In this document: piece by piece, positions 50,048-58,732 of the stretch
Position numbering within the stretch: the stretch's first letter is position 1
How the letters are laid out: every line of letters starts with the position of its first letter
Assembly (NCBI GenBank): GCA_019637105.1
Contig: JAHBWF010000002.1
Location: 1-64,000, forward strand
Source of the DNA: Labilithrix sp.
GTDB lineage: Bacteria; Myxococcota_A; Polyangia; Polyangiales; Polyangiaceae
Length of the DNA stretch: 64,000 nucleotides
Direction: 5' to 3'
Translations under genes and position numbers: made by a program
The notes under the pieces: model-generated
Database searches by the model: none
What the model saw: only the letters and a program-made list of their open reading frames with translations
What the model was told of the DNA's origin: nothing

Positions 50048-51286
50048 TCAGGGGAGCGTCGCCTTCACGTGCGCGAGCAGCGTGCTCATGTCGAGGCGCC
50101 GGCCGTCCTTGAAGTAGCGCGTCAGCTTCGGGCTCGTCGCGGAGCCTTCGAGGACGAGGCGCTCGACGTCCGCCGCGCTATAGGCGGCCCGCTTCGTCTT
50201 GAGGTACTGGACGACGCGGGAGACGGCCCCGGCGACCATCGGGCCGGAGTACGACGTCCCGATCTGCACGCTGTAGCGGCCCTCCGCGAAGTCCCCGCCC
50301 GACGACGCGGCCATCCCCGGCGCGGCGAGCTCGACGTACGTCGGGCCGTAGTTCGAGAACTGCGCGTAGAAGTCCCCGTCCTCGTCGATCGAGCCGACGG
50401 CGATCACGCCCGGGATCGTCGAGTAGCGCGTGGGATAGACGGCGCGCCGGTCGACGTCGATCCTCGAGTTGCCCGCGGCCATCACGACGACCGTGCCCTG
50501 CCTCGTCGCGGTCTCGAGCAGCTCCCTGAACTCGGGGACGTCCTTCTCGCCGCCCTGGCTGCCGAGCGGCCAGCTCATCGAGATGACGTCGACGCGTCGC
50601 TCCACGGCGAAGCGCAGCGACGCGAGGTTGTCCGTCTCGAGATCGCGGACGAAGAGATCGAGCTTGGCGGAGGGGTTCACGCCGACGATGCCTCGGCCGG
50701 GCGCGCCGCGGCCCGCGATCAACCCCGCGAGCATCGTGCCGTGCACGAGCTTGATCGGCTCCTCTCCGAGCGCGGGGAGCGGCACCCGTTCGGGGACGTC
50801 GGGCGCGACGTCGCGGCACGCGCTCTTGCCGAGATCGAAGGTCGTGCAGCCGGCCTCGAGGAAGTTCCACGTGATGTCGACGGACGGCGCGATGTCGGGA
50901 TGGTCCGTGATGAAGGAGAGGTCCAGGATCGCGACCGTGACCGGCGCGCGGTCGTACGCCGACCACTCCGCCGCGGCCTCCCAGTAGTGGATCGCGTCGA
51001 GGTGCGGGAGGCACACGAGCGTCGTGTAGGCGTTCCCCAGCGGCATCCGGACGCCGTCGGCGCACGCGCGGCCCGGTTGCGTCGGCGTCTCCGCCGGCTC
51101 GGCGGTCGTCTCCGCCGCCGCCGGATCGTCGATCGGCGGCGGGGCGTCGTCGTCGCTCTCGGCGACCTCGGCGCGCGGCCTCGCGGGAGAGCCGGTGCCA
51201 TCGCATGCGACGAGCGCGACGAGGCTCGCGCACGCGAGGGCGACGAGTTTTCGTGTCTGCGAAGCGTGGGTCTCGAGGCCGTTCAT
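50048..51286 (-). CDS. Subtilisin-like serine protease, lipoprotein
   Basis: 412 aa. Lipobox SLVALVAC, acidic/Pro linker (about 32-75), then a peptidase S8 domain. The catalytic triad is visible: Asp in VAILDLSFITDHPDI (about 122), His in LVHGTMLAGLIAG (about 180) and Ser in IGTSYSGPMVAG (about 355); the oxyanion Asn is in MAAGNSRID. Two Cys (CTTFDLGKSAC) flank the region between Asp and His. No long prodomain is present. It is outer-membrane anchored or secreted, likely degrading extracellular protein. Divergent from leucine dehydrogenase, whose amino-acid substrate could come from such proteolysis. Confidence 0.92.
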   Translation of the reverse strand: MNGLETHASQTRKLVALACASLVALVACDGTGSPARPRAEVAESDDDAPPPIDDPAAAETTAEPAETPTQPGRACADGVRMPLGNAYTTLVCLPHLDAIHYWEAAAEWSAYDRAPVTVAILDLSFITDHPDIAPSVDITWNFLEAGCTTFDLGKSACRDVAPDVPERVPLPALGEEPIKLVHGTMLAGLIAGRGAPGRGIVGVNPSAKLDLFVRDLETDNLASLRFAVERRVDVISMSWPLGSQGGEKDVPEFRELLETATRQGTVVVMAAGNSRIDVDRRAVYPTRYSTIPGVIAVGSIDEDGDFYAQFSNYGPTYVELAAPGMAASSGGDFAEGRYSVQIGTSYSGPMVAGAVSRVVQYLKTKRAAYSAADVERLVLEGSATSPKLTRYFKDGRRLDMSTLLAHVKATLP

Positions 51287-51499
51287 GACGACGGGGTTTG
51301 CAGCGGTCGTGCCGCGAGGCGCGACGGTTCGTCCTGCGACGGCGCCCGCGCGCGCGTGCGCGGATCGGGCTCGCGCGTTCGTCCGCCGCGTACCTCCCGC
51401 GTCCGGCTCAGCTCGACCGCGCGACGCCCCGCCGATGACGTGACGCGTCGTCGCTGCTCCTTGCCTGGCGGCGGCTCGTCTGTGCTAACGAGGATCGCG

Positions 51500-52564
51500 A
51501 TGGATCTCTTCGGGCACCTGAGGGCATACGACTACGGCGAGGTTCACTTCAAGCATGACAAGGCGTCCGGCTTGAAGGCGATCGTGGCGATCCACGACTC
51601 GCGCCTCGGCCCCGCGCTCGGCGGCTGTCGCTTCCTGCCGTACGACACGGACGAGGACGCCGTCGTCGACGCGCTGCGGCTCGCGCGCGGCATGACGTAC
51701 AAGGCGGCGCTCGCCGGGCTCGCGCACGGCGGCGGCAAGAGCGTCCTCATCCGGCCGAAGCAGCACTTCGACCGCGTCGCGATGTTCCGCGCCTTCGGCA
51801 AGTTCGTCGACGATCTCGGCGGGCACTACATCACCGCCGAGGACAGCGGCACCGGCCTCGAGGACATGGAGGTCATCCGCACCGTGACGAAGCACGTCAC
51901 CGGCGTCGGCCCCGCGCACGGCGGATCCGGCGATCCGTCGCCGTTCACCGCGCTCGGCGTCCGTCGCGGCATCGAGGCCTGCGTGAAGTTCACCATGAAG
52001 CGCGACTCGCTCGACGGCGTCCACGTCGCCGTCCAGGGGGTCGGCCACGTCGGCTATCACCTCTGCAAGGAGCTCCACGCCCAGGGGGCGAAGATCTCCG
52101 TCGCCGACGTCGATCCGCTGAAGGCCGAGCGCGCGCAGCGCGAGTTCGGCGCGGTCATCGTCCCGCTCGACCAGATCTTCGAGACCGAGTGCGACGTCGT
52201 CGCCCCGTGCGCGCTGGGCTCGGCGCTCAACGACACGACCATCCCGAAGATCAAGGCGCGGATCGTCGCGGGCGCCGCGAACAACCAGCTCGCGCAGCCG
52301 CGTCACGGCGACGACCTCCACGCGCGGGGCATCCTCTACGCGCCCGACTACGCGATCAACGCGGGCGGTCTCGTGAACGTCGCGCAGGAGGTCCAGGGGT
52401 ACGACGCGGCGAAGTCGCGCGAGAACACGATCAAGATCTTCGACACGATCTTCGAGATCGCCGATCGAAGCGCGAAGACCGGCACGCCGACCTACCGCAT
52501 CGCGGACATGCTCGTCGAGGAGAAGCTCGTGCGGGTGTCGAAGAACGGCGGCGCCAAGGGCTGA
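51500..52564 (+). CDS. ldh: Leucine (branched-chain amino acid) dehydrogenase
   Basis: 354 aa, of the Glu/Leu/Phe/Val dehydrogenase family. The catalytic region GLAHGGGKSVLI (Lys near residue 80), the second catalytic stretch with ITAEDSGTGLEDM (Asp near 115) and the NAD fold VQGVGHVGYHLCKEL (about 180) are present; YAPDYAINAGGLVNVAQE closes the substrate pocket. Length and motifs match leucine/valine dehydrogenases rather than glutamate dehydrogenase. It interconverts branched-chain amino acids and keto acids, the latter being precursors of iso-branched fatty acids important in myxobacteria. GAGG lies 7 nt before the ATG. Confidence 0.92.
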   Translation: MDLFGHLRAYDYGEVHFKHDKASGLKAIVAIHDSRLGPALGGCRFLPYDTDEDAVVDALRLARGMTYKAALAGLAHGGGKSVLIRPKQHFDRVAMFRAFGKFVDDLGGHYITAEDSGTGLEDMEVIRTVTKHVTGVGPAHGGSGDPSPFTALGVRRGIEACVKFTMKRDSLDGVHVAVQGVGHVGYHLCKELHAQGAKISVADVDPLKAERAQREFGAVIVPLDQIFETECDVVAPCALGSALNDTTIPKIKARIVAGAANNQLAQPRHGDDLHARGILYAPDYAINAGGLVNVAQEVQGYDAAKSRENTIKIFDTIFEIADRSAKTGTPTYRIADMLVEEKLVRVSKNGGAKG

Positions 52565-52571
52565 GCGCGTC

Positions 52572-52597
52572 CGGGCGCCGCCGCGCGCGGGCGCCCG
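52572..52597. terminator. Bidirectional hairpin between convergent genes
   Basis: Perfect 8-bp stem CGGGCGCC/GGCGCCCG with a 10-nt loop in the 34-bp gap between leucine dehydrogenase and the opposite lipoprotein gene. There is no T tract. Confidence 0.45.
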
Positions 52598-52598
52598 T

Positions 52599-53978
52599 CT
52601 ACGGCGCGCCGCGGCCGACGCGCGCCGCGCCGGACGTACCGAGCTCGCGCCGCGCGACGTCGAGCGGGACGTCGCCCAGCGACGACCACGCGGTCGCGCG
52701 CGCGTAGACGTCGCCCGCGAGCAGGACCCGCACCGCCTCGCCGGCTCCGAGGGCCGCCACCGGGCGGGCGAGGGCGATGCGCTCGTAGCGGGCGCGGGTG
52801 CCGGGGAGGACCGGGACGAACAAGCGATGTCGGCCCTGCGTCTCGGCGATCGTCGCCGCGCCGCGCGCGACGTCGAGCGCCCACGAGGCGACCGCGACGT
52901 GATCGTGCATCGCCGCGAGGGCGATCGCGCGCGCCGCGTCGTCGTCGGCGTGCGCGACGAGGTGGCGGAGGTGGCACGCCGGCTCCCGCTCCTGCGGCGC
53001 CGCCATCGAGCGGACGGGCGAGCCGGGGACGGCGTCGAGGCACGGGCCGGAGACGAAGACCTGCTTCTCGAGGCTCGCCTCGAGCGAGTCGCGGCCCAGG
53101 CCGGCCGCCGCGACGGCCGCTTCGGTGCGCGCGCGGAGATCGGCCTCGGCCGCCGCGAGCTCGCGCGCGAGCTCGTCGGGAGACTCGGTGGTGCCGAGGT
53201 GCGCCCGCGCCCGCGCCGCGATCACGCCCCACTCGGACTCCGCCTTCGCCGCCGGCTTCGACGCCGCCGACTCGAGCGCTTCGCGCACGCGGACGAGCTC
53301 CTGCATCGCGCGGATGAACGCCGGGTTGGCCGCGATGCGCTCGAGCGCGTCGAGCGCGTCGTCGAGCTCGCGCGCGCGCACCACGTCGAGGGACGTCGCC
53401 GGATCGACCGACGCCGTCATCGCGTCGTAGACGCCGGCGAGCCGCCGCGCGAGCCAGCGGTCCGTGTCGGCGGCCTCCGCCGCGCTCCTCGGCACTCGCC
53501 ACGTCTGCACGATCGCGCGGACGAGGGAGCTGGCCGACCGCGGGAGCGCGCGCTCCTCCTCGAGCCGCGCCGCCTCTTCGTCGACGAGCCGCGCCAACAG
53601 GTCACGCTCGCTCGCGCGCTCGCGCGCGACGTTCGCGGGGAGCGCCGCGATCTTCTGCTTCGCGACCGCGAGGCCGCGCGCGCGCGCGTCGAACGAGAAC
53701 GGATCGATCGCGCCGTCGACGACGGCGAGGGTGGGATCCTCGCGCAGCACGGCGGCCATCGTCACGCGCCGCAGGTCGTCCTCGGACGGCATCACGCGGG
53801 TGCGCTGCGCGAGCCGGCGATCGACGGCGCCGAGGTCGCGCAGGATCTCGGCCTCGCGCTCGTCGAACGCCTCGGCGCCGATCTCGGCGTTCGTCGCCCG
53901 GCTCGCCGGCCGCCCTCGCGCGGGGGCGCACGCGGTCACGAGGACGACGAGGAGCGCCGGGAGGAGCGCGCGTCGCAT
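52599..53978 (-). CDS. Helical lipoprotein of unknown function
   Basis: 459 aa. Lipobox VVLVTAC. The mature protein is almost entirely helical and rich in Ala, Arg and Glu, with long amphipathic stretches (FDEREAEILRDLGAVDRRL, LLARLVDEEAARLEEERALP, DALDALERIAANPAFIRAMQ). Near residue 300 a short loop holds a pair of Cys (SGPCLD, ERRPACHLRHL-like). The C-terminal 80 residues have a beta-rich end (HRLFVPVLPGTRARYERIAL). No domain is recognised. Its stop faces leucine dehydrogenase, and the next gene lies 6 bp upstream. Confidence 0.7.
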   Translation of the reverse strand: MRRALLPALLVVLVTACAPARGRPASRATNAEIGAEAFDEREAEILRDLGAVDRRLAQRTRVMPSEDDLRRVTMAAVLREDPTLAVVDGAIDPFSFDARARGLAVAKQKIAALPANVARERASERDLLARLVDEEAARLEEERALPRSASSLVRAIVQTWRVPRSAAEAADTDRWLARRLAGVYDAMTASVDPATSLDVVRARELDDALDALERIAANPAFIRAMQELVRVREALESAASKPAAKAESEWGVIAARARAHLGTTESPDELARELAAAEADLRARTEAAVAAAGLGRDSLEASLEKQVFVSGPCLDAVPGSPVRSMAAPQEREPACHLRHLVAHADDDAARAIALAAMHDHVAVASWALDVARGAATIAETQGRHRLFVPVLPGTRARYERIALARPVAALGAGEAVRVLLAGDVYARATAWSSLGDVPLDVARRELGTSGAARVGRGAP

Positions 53979-53984
53979 CCGCGT

Positions 53985-54398
53985 TCACTCCCCGAGGACC
54001 TTGACGATCAGCCGCTTGCTCCGCTGCCCGTCGAACTCGGCGTAGAAGACGCGCTGCCAGGTGCCGAGGTCGAGGCGGCCCTTGGTGATCGGGACGATCA
54101 CCTCGTGGTGGACGAGCAGCGATTTGAGGTGGGCGTCGCCGTTGTCCTCGCCGGTGCGATGATGCGCGTAGCCCTCCTTGAAGGGCGCGATCCCCTCCAG
54201 CCACTTCCAGATGTCCTCGTGGAGCCCGGGCTCGTCGTCGTTGACGAAGACGCCGGCCGTGATGTGCATCGCGCTGACGAGCATGAAGCCCTCGGCCACG
54301 CCCGCGCGCGCGAGCACCTCCTCCAGCCTCGGCGTGAGGTGCACGAGCTCGCGCTTCTTCTTGGTGTTGAACGTGAAGTACTCGGTGTGGCTCTTCAT
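53985..54398 (-). CDS. yjbQ: YjbQ family protein
   Basis: 137 aa. Family features: HTEYFTFNTKKKRELVHLTP at the N-terminus, SAMHITAGVFVNDDEP in the middle and HHEVIVPITKGRLDLGTWQR with the final FDGQRSKRL. The fold is a small conserved trimer with a thiamine-phosphate-synthase-like activity reported for the E. coli member; conserved His residues (in HRTGEDN, LLVHHEV) form the site. ATG at 54398 has a GAGGACGAG region upstream; an ATG at 54425 would add nine residues. Next to the lipoprotein gene by 6 bp, so probably co-transcribed. Confidence 0.9.
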   Translation of the reverse strand: MKSHTEYFTFNTKKKRELVHLTPRLEEVLARAGVAEGFMLVSAMHITAGVFVNDDEPGLHEDIWKWLEGIAPFKEGYAHHRTGEDNGDAHLKSLLVHHEVIVPITKGRLDLGTWQRVFYAEFDGQRSKRLIVKVLGE

Positions 54399-54509
54399 GG
54401 CGGGCTCGTCCTCGGGCACATCCATGGTGACACTCGACGCGCGCGCCGGCGATGTGCGAAGCAGGTGCGACGGAGATCGGCTGCGATCGGACGTGCTCGA
54501 ACCATGACC

Positions 54510-55229
54510 TCAGTCGTCGGTGTCGTCGCCCGGCGACAGCTCGATCGGATAGACGACGGTGACCCAGCCGTCCTTGGGGGGCGGCCGGAAGGCGAGGCTC
54601 AAGAGCGACTCTCGGATGCACGTCTCCATCTCGGGATCGCCGAAGGCTCCTGCGACGCCGCCGTCGAGCTCCGCCTCTTCGATGATCCCGCCGAGCTGGT
54701 CGTCGCCGACGATCTTGAAGACCATCTCGATCCGGCCGCCCGCGTCGGGTCTCCGCGTGAGCAGCTCCTCGTAGCAGCCGCGCGTCATCGGGACCATGTC
54801 CTCGCGGATGACGCTCTGCACGTAGGCTGGATCGATGATCGCCTCGGAGCTCGCCGGCGCCTGCGGGACCCGGCCTTGGCGCGCGACGGCCGCGGTGTCG
54901 CCCTCGCCGCGCGCCCACCCGGCGAGGATCCGACGCCGGAGCTCGTCGCGGACGGCCCGATCCGTCACGGTCCGGGCGATCGGCCCGCCGTCGTCGTCGT
55001 GGGCCGGCTCCCAGGGGGGCGCGGCGGAGGCCGGCGGCGCGCCGCGCGCGGCGGAGGCCTGCGCGAGGCCGTCCTCCGAGGCGCGTCCTCCTCCGGTGGC
55101 GCCGAGCCAGAACACCAGGCCCACCGCGAGGAAGAGCGCGACGAGGAACCCGATGGCGAGGGGACGTCCCTTCACGGACGTCACTATCGCAGCTCTGCGA
55201 CGGGAGCGTCCAGCCGCGCGCCGCGTCAT
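54510..55229 (-). CDS. AgmX/PglI-like C-terminal domain membrane protein
   Basis: 239 aa. One N-terminal membrane helix after a basic stretch (about 25-43, AIGFLVALFLAVGLVFWLG), an Ala/Pro linker, then a C-terminal domain (about 140-235) of the AgmX/PglI type: RGCYEELLTRRPDAGG, VFKIVGDD, ETCIRESLLSLAFRPP, with two conserved Cys. The domain resembles TonB C-termini and is abundant in myxobacterial envelope and motility proteins. A periplasmic coupling role is likely. The start codon is uncertain. Confidence 0.72.
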   Translation of the reverse strand: MTRRAAGRSRRRAAIVTSVKGRPLAIGFLVALFLAVGLVFWLGATGGGRASEDGLAQASAARGAPPASAAPPWEPAHDDDGGPIARTVTDRAVRDELRRRILAGWARGEGDTAAVARQGRVPQAPASSEAIIDPAYVQSVIREDMVPMTRGCYEELLTRRPDAGGRIEMVFKIVGDDQLGGIIEEAELDGGVAGAFGDPEMETCIRESLLSLAFRPPPKDGWVTVVYPIELSPGDDTDD

Positions 55230-55312
55230 CCGGCGCCCGGCGGGCGCGCGAGCGTTCGGACCCGAGCCGGCCAAGCTGGTGATACTTACGGGGTTTGGGT
55301 AACGTCCTGGCC

Positions 55313-57157
55313 GTGCTCCAACGCGCTCTCTCGACGACGGCTCGTCGACTCTGGCCCTTCATCCAGCGCCTCAACCGCGCGATCGAGCGCCCCGCCCCCC
55401 GGCCGGTCTGGGCACCCGCGCCGCTGCCGAAGCGCCGCGAGCGCACCTTCCCCGAGCTCGGGTTCCCGCGCGAGACCGACTCGCTCTGCCCGCGCTGCGT
55501 GAAGGAGGTGCGCGCCGAGGTCCTCTCCGGGAGGACCGACCTCCGGACGCTCATCGACGGGCGGCCGGGCGAGATCCGCGCGAGCATCGTCGAGGAGCTC
55601 CGCGACGGACGGCGGACGATCCTGATGAAGAAGGAGTGCCCGACGCACGGCGCGTTCGAGGACGTGATGGCGATCGACGCCGACTTCCTGCGGCGGATCG
55701 AGCGGCTGTACCCCGGCCGCGACTACCTCGCCCCGCTGACCAAGCTGCGCGACCACGGCAGCTCGAGCATCAAGTACGGCCGCGGCAGCGTGCTCACGGT
55801 CGATCTCACGAACCGCTGCAACATGATGTGCGACCCGTGCTTCATGGACGCGAACCAGGTCGGCTACGTCCACGAGCTCGAGTGGGACGACATCGCGAAG
55901 ATCCTCGACGACGCGCTCACGATCCAGCCGCGGCGTCAGATGAGCGTCCAGTTCTCCGGCGGCGAGCCGACGCTGAGCCCGCACTTCCTCCGGGCCGTCC
56001 GCTACGCGCGCGAGAAGGGGTTCTTCGCGGTGCAGTGCGCGACGAACGGCATCCGCTTCGCGGAGGACGCCGGCTTCGCGCGCGAGGCCAAGGCCGCGGG
56101 GCTGCGCATGGCCTACCTGCAGTTCGACGGCGTCGGCAACGAGGTCAACGCGCATCGCAAGATCAAGAACCTCTTCGACGTGAAGGTGCGCGCGATCGAG
56201 AACCTCCACGCGGCGGGGATCGACGTCATCCTCGTCGTGACCGTCGTGAACGGCGTGAACGACCACGAGGTCGGGCGCATCGTCGACTTCGCGATCGAGA
56301 ACGCCGACAAGGTCACCGTCGTGAGCTTCCAGCCGGTGAGCTTCACCGGCCGCGACGAGGACATCACCGACGAGGCGCGCGCGCGCCGGCGCTACACGCT
56401 GAGTCACCTCGCGCACGACATCAAGGCGCAGACCGGCCTGACCGAGCCGCTCCGTGACTGGTTCCCGCTCTCGGCGATGGGGCCGTTCAGCGATCTCACG
56501 GACCACCTCCTCGGCGAGCGCGCCGACTGGGGCTCGATGAAATGCGGCTGCCACCCGAACTGCGGCGTCGGCACCGTCCTCTTCGTGCACAAGGAGACGA
56601 AGCGCGCGGTGCCGCTCACCTCGTTCCTCGATCTCGAGGCGCTCCTCTCGGATCTGCAGGACATCACCGACGCCGCGCAGGGCCGCGCGCTCACGCTGAT
56701 CGAGCTCACGCTCGCGCTCCTCAAGAACTTCGACGCCGCGGCCTCGCCCGTGACGTTCCGCGTCCTCGTCGAGCAGTTCCTCAGCCAGACCGGGGCGCGC
56801 GGAAAGAGGATCGGCGAGCACGAGAGCGACGCCGGCGAGTTCGAGTGGCGCGTCCTGTTCGTCGCCGGGATGTGGTTCCAGGACCTCTACAACTACGACT
56901 TCCGCCGCACGGAGATGTGCATCATCCCCTACGGCACGCAGATGGGCGAGATCAGCTTCTGCGCGTACAACACGGGCGTCGGCTGGCGCCAGGTGATCGA
57001 GAAGATGAAGGCGACCGCGAGCGTCGCCGAGTGGAACCGCACGCGCGGTCGCCACCCGGTCTACGCGAAGAACCAAGACCTCCCGCTCCCACCGGCGATG
57101 GGGACGGTGACGATCCCCCAGAGGCGCGTCCGTCTGCCCCTCGTGGTGGACCGATGA
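55313..57157 (+). CDS. Radical SAM enzyme of the Tes-like (tetraether/membrane-spanning lipid synthase) group
   Basis: About 614 aa. The radical SAM cluster motif is NRCNMMCDPCF (C-x3-C-x2-C, about residue 170), with SAM-binding FSGGEPTLSPHFL. The N-terminal part has a rubredoxin-like pair (SLCPRCVKEV and KKECPTHG), and the C-terminal part adds Cys that could hold auxiliary clusters (MKCGCHPNCGVG; EMCIIPYG...ISFCAY). This arrangement is that of the archaeal MJ0619/Tes family, which couples two lipid chains through C-C bonds, and of bacterial homologues proposed to make membrane-spanning lipids. The substrate here is unproven. Start is GTG 55313 or TTG 55295. Its stop overlaps the MarR gene. 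Confidence 0.82.
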   Translation: MLQRALSTTARRLWPFIQRLNRAIERPAPRPVWAPAPLPKRRERTFPELGFPRETDSLCPRCVKEVRAEVLSGRTDLRTLIDGRPGEIRASIVEELRDGRRTILMKKECPTHGAFEDVMAIDADFLRRIERLYPGRDYLAPLTKLRDHGSSSIKYGRGSVLTVDLTNRCNMMCDPCFMDANQVGYVHELEWDDIAKILDDALTIQPRRQMSVQFSGGEPTLSPHFLRAVRYAREKGFFAVQCATNGIRFAEDAGFAREAKAAGLRMAYLQFDGVGNEVNAHRKIKNLFDVKVRAIENLHAAGIDVILVVTVVNGVNDHEVGRIVDFAIENADKVTVVSFQPVSFTGRDEDITDEARARRRYTLSHLAHDIKAQTGLTEPLRDWFPLSAMGPFSDLTDHLLGERADWGSMKCGCHPNCGVGTVLFVHKETKRAVPLTSFLDLEALLSDLQDITDAAQGRALTLIELTLALLKNFDAAASPVTFRVLVEQFLSQTGARGKRIGEHESDAGEFEWRVLFVAGMWFQDLYNYDFRRTEMCIIPYGTQMGEISFCAYNTGVGWRQVIEKMKATASVAEWNRTRGRHPVYAKNQDLPLPPAMGTVTIPQRRVRLPLVVDR

Positions 57158-57654
57158 GCCCAGGCGAGAAAGGCTCGCGGCCAAGAGGCGAGAAGGGCGC
57201 GCCGGGCCGCGAGTCGAGCGCGCTCGGCGTCGCGCTCGACTTCCTGCGCCTCCTCTGGGCGGTCGATCACGGCCTCCAGCGGCGCTCGAAGCGGATGGAG
57301 GTCGAGCTCGGCGTCACGGGCATGCAGCGCATCATCATCCGGCTCATCGGGCGCTACCCGGAGATCGCCGCCGGCCGCCTCGCGGAGCTCGTGCACGTGC
57401 ACCCGAGCACGCTCACCGGCGTCCTCCGCCGGCTCGTCGATCGCGGCTTCATCCGGCGGGATCGCGATCCGGAGGACGCGCGCCGGTCGAAGTTCTTCCT
57501 CCTGCCGCCGGGCGAGACGATCGACGCGACGCAGGCGGGCACCGTCGAGGCCGCCGTCCGCCGCGCGCTCGCGCGGTTGCCGCCGGAGTCGATCGACGCC
57601 GCGCGCACGGTGCTGGCGGCCCTGGCCGAGGAGCTGGCGCGCTCCGATCGTTGA
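57154..57654 (+). CDS. MarR-family transcriptional regulator
   Basis: 166 aa. The winged helix spans about 55-125, with recognition-helix region LAELVHVHPSTLTGVLRRLV and wing DRGFIRRDRDPEDARRSKFF, both typical of MarR. The first 25 residues are basic and Gly-rich. It overlaps the stop of the radical SAM gene by 4 bp, so it is probably translated with it and may control that lipid-modifying step or respond to a fatty or aromatic ligand. Confidence 0.9.
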   Translation: MSPGEKGSRPRGEKGAPGRESSALGVALDFLRLLWAVDHGLQRRSKRMEVELGVTGMQRIIIRLIGRYPEIAAGRLAELVHVHPSTLTGVLRRLVDRGFIRRDRDPEDARRSKFFLLPPGETIDATQAGTVEAAVRRALARLPPESIDAARTVLAALAEELARSDR

Positions 57655-57657
57655 GGG

Positions 57658-57681
57658 GCCGCCGCCGCTCACTTCGGCGGC
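57658..57681. terminator. Hairpin between convergent MarR and protease genes
   Basis: GCCGCCG/CGGCGGC, 7-bp stem with a 10-nt loop. It overlaps the last codons of the protease gene, so its role as terminator is uncertain. Confidence 0.32.
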
Positions 57682-58655
57682 AGGCAGCGACCGTGGATCC
57701 GCGAGCGCCCGAAGAGCAGCGCGCACGACCGGAGCACGTCCATCGCGAGCACGCCGTCGCGCGGGCACGAGCTGTCCGCCGCGCCCTGGATCAGGTCGAC
57801 GTCGGCCGTCACGGCGACCTCGCCGGCCGCGACGAGCGCGCCCTTCAGCCTGCGCGCGGAGACCTTCCCCGAGGCCGTGTACATCGCCTCCTTGTTCGGA
57901 GCGCTCCGACTCGCGAGCCTCTGCCCCGCGGTCGACGTGGCGAAGACGTCGGAGCGCTGAGCGCCGGTGTCGACGAGCAGCTGCACCTTCTGCGAGTCGA
58001 TCGTGGCCGGCACGACGAACGCGAGGCCCTTCACCGGGCCGTCGTTCTCCTCGCAGGCGCGCGCCTGGTCGGGCCGCACCAGCGCCGCCCCGCCGGCGGA
58101 GAGCTCTTCGTGCGCGTCGTCCCACCAGGCGGCGCGGACCTCGCCCTTCGCGAGATCGAGGACGACGGCGTCGCCCTCCTCGTCGAGGCGCTGCGGCGAG
58201 ATGAACGCGCCGATGCCGAGCCTCTCGATCACGTCGGGCACCTCGGTCGCCAGCGCCGTGGTCGTGGAGAGCGGCCCCCAGTCGTCGATGGCCATCTCGA
58301 CCTTGTCGATGCGATACGTCGCGATCGACCTCCCGACGTGGTCGGTGCCGATGTCGCCGAGCTTCTTCATCGGGAGCGACAGCTTCCTCGCGAGCCACCC
58401 CGCGACGACGTGCGAGTTCGCGCCGGTGTCGACGAGCATCAGCACGGGCTGCCCCGCGATGGTCCCCGACACGATCGGCAGCGGGAACGGACGGCCGCGG
58501 ATGTCGTAGCGGAGCGGCGCCCGGCGCGTCAGCGCCCTGTCGCCGGCGGGCGTCGCCGTCGCCAGGCGGGCCTTGCCGCCCTTCGTCGCCGGGGGGGCGA
58601 CGGATGGAGCGGGGCGCTCCGCGCCGCCGCAGGCGGTCACGCCGAGCCAGGCCAT
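57669..58655 (-). CDS. Retropepsin-like aspartic protease, lipoprotein
   Basis: 328 aa from the first conventional start. Two retropepsin Asp motifs are visible, LMLVDTGANSHVVAG (about 75) and LLVDTGAQRSDVFA (about 228), indicating a single-chain, two-lobed enzyme rather than a dimer. Each lobe ends in a hydrophobic Gly strand (LGIGAFISPQ; DGVLAMDVLRSC). The start ATG gives an abnormally short signal (WLGVTAC). In-frame codons upstream read IRPLLALVS, so the true start is likely an ATT at 58682, which would complete a normal lipoprotein signal. Confidence 0.82.
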   Translation of the reverse strand: MAWLGVTACGGAERPAPSVAPPATKGGKARLATATPAGDRALTRRAPLRYDIRGRPFPLPIVSGTIAGQPVLMLVDTGANSHVVAGWLARKLSLPMKKLGDIGTDHVGRSIATYRIDKVEMAIDDWGPLSTTTALATEVPDVIERLGIGAFISPQRLDEEGDAVVLDLAKGEVRAAWWDDAHEELSAGGAALVRPDQARACEENDGPVKGLAFVVPATIDSQKVQLLVDTGAQRSDVFATSTAGQRLASRSAPNKEAMYTASGKVSARRLKGALVAAGEVAVTADVDLIQGAADSSCPRDGVLAMDVLRSCALLFGRSRIHGRCLPPK

Positions 58656-58732
58656 GGAGACGAGCGCGAGGAGCGGACGAATGACTCAGTCTATCCCATC
58701 CCGCGTCGGAGCCCGCGCGGGCTCGCGGCGCG

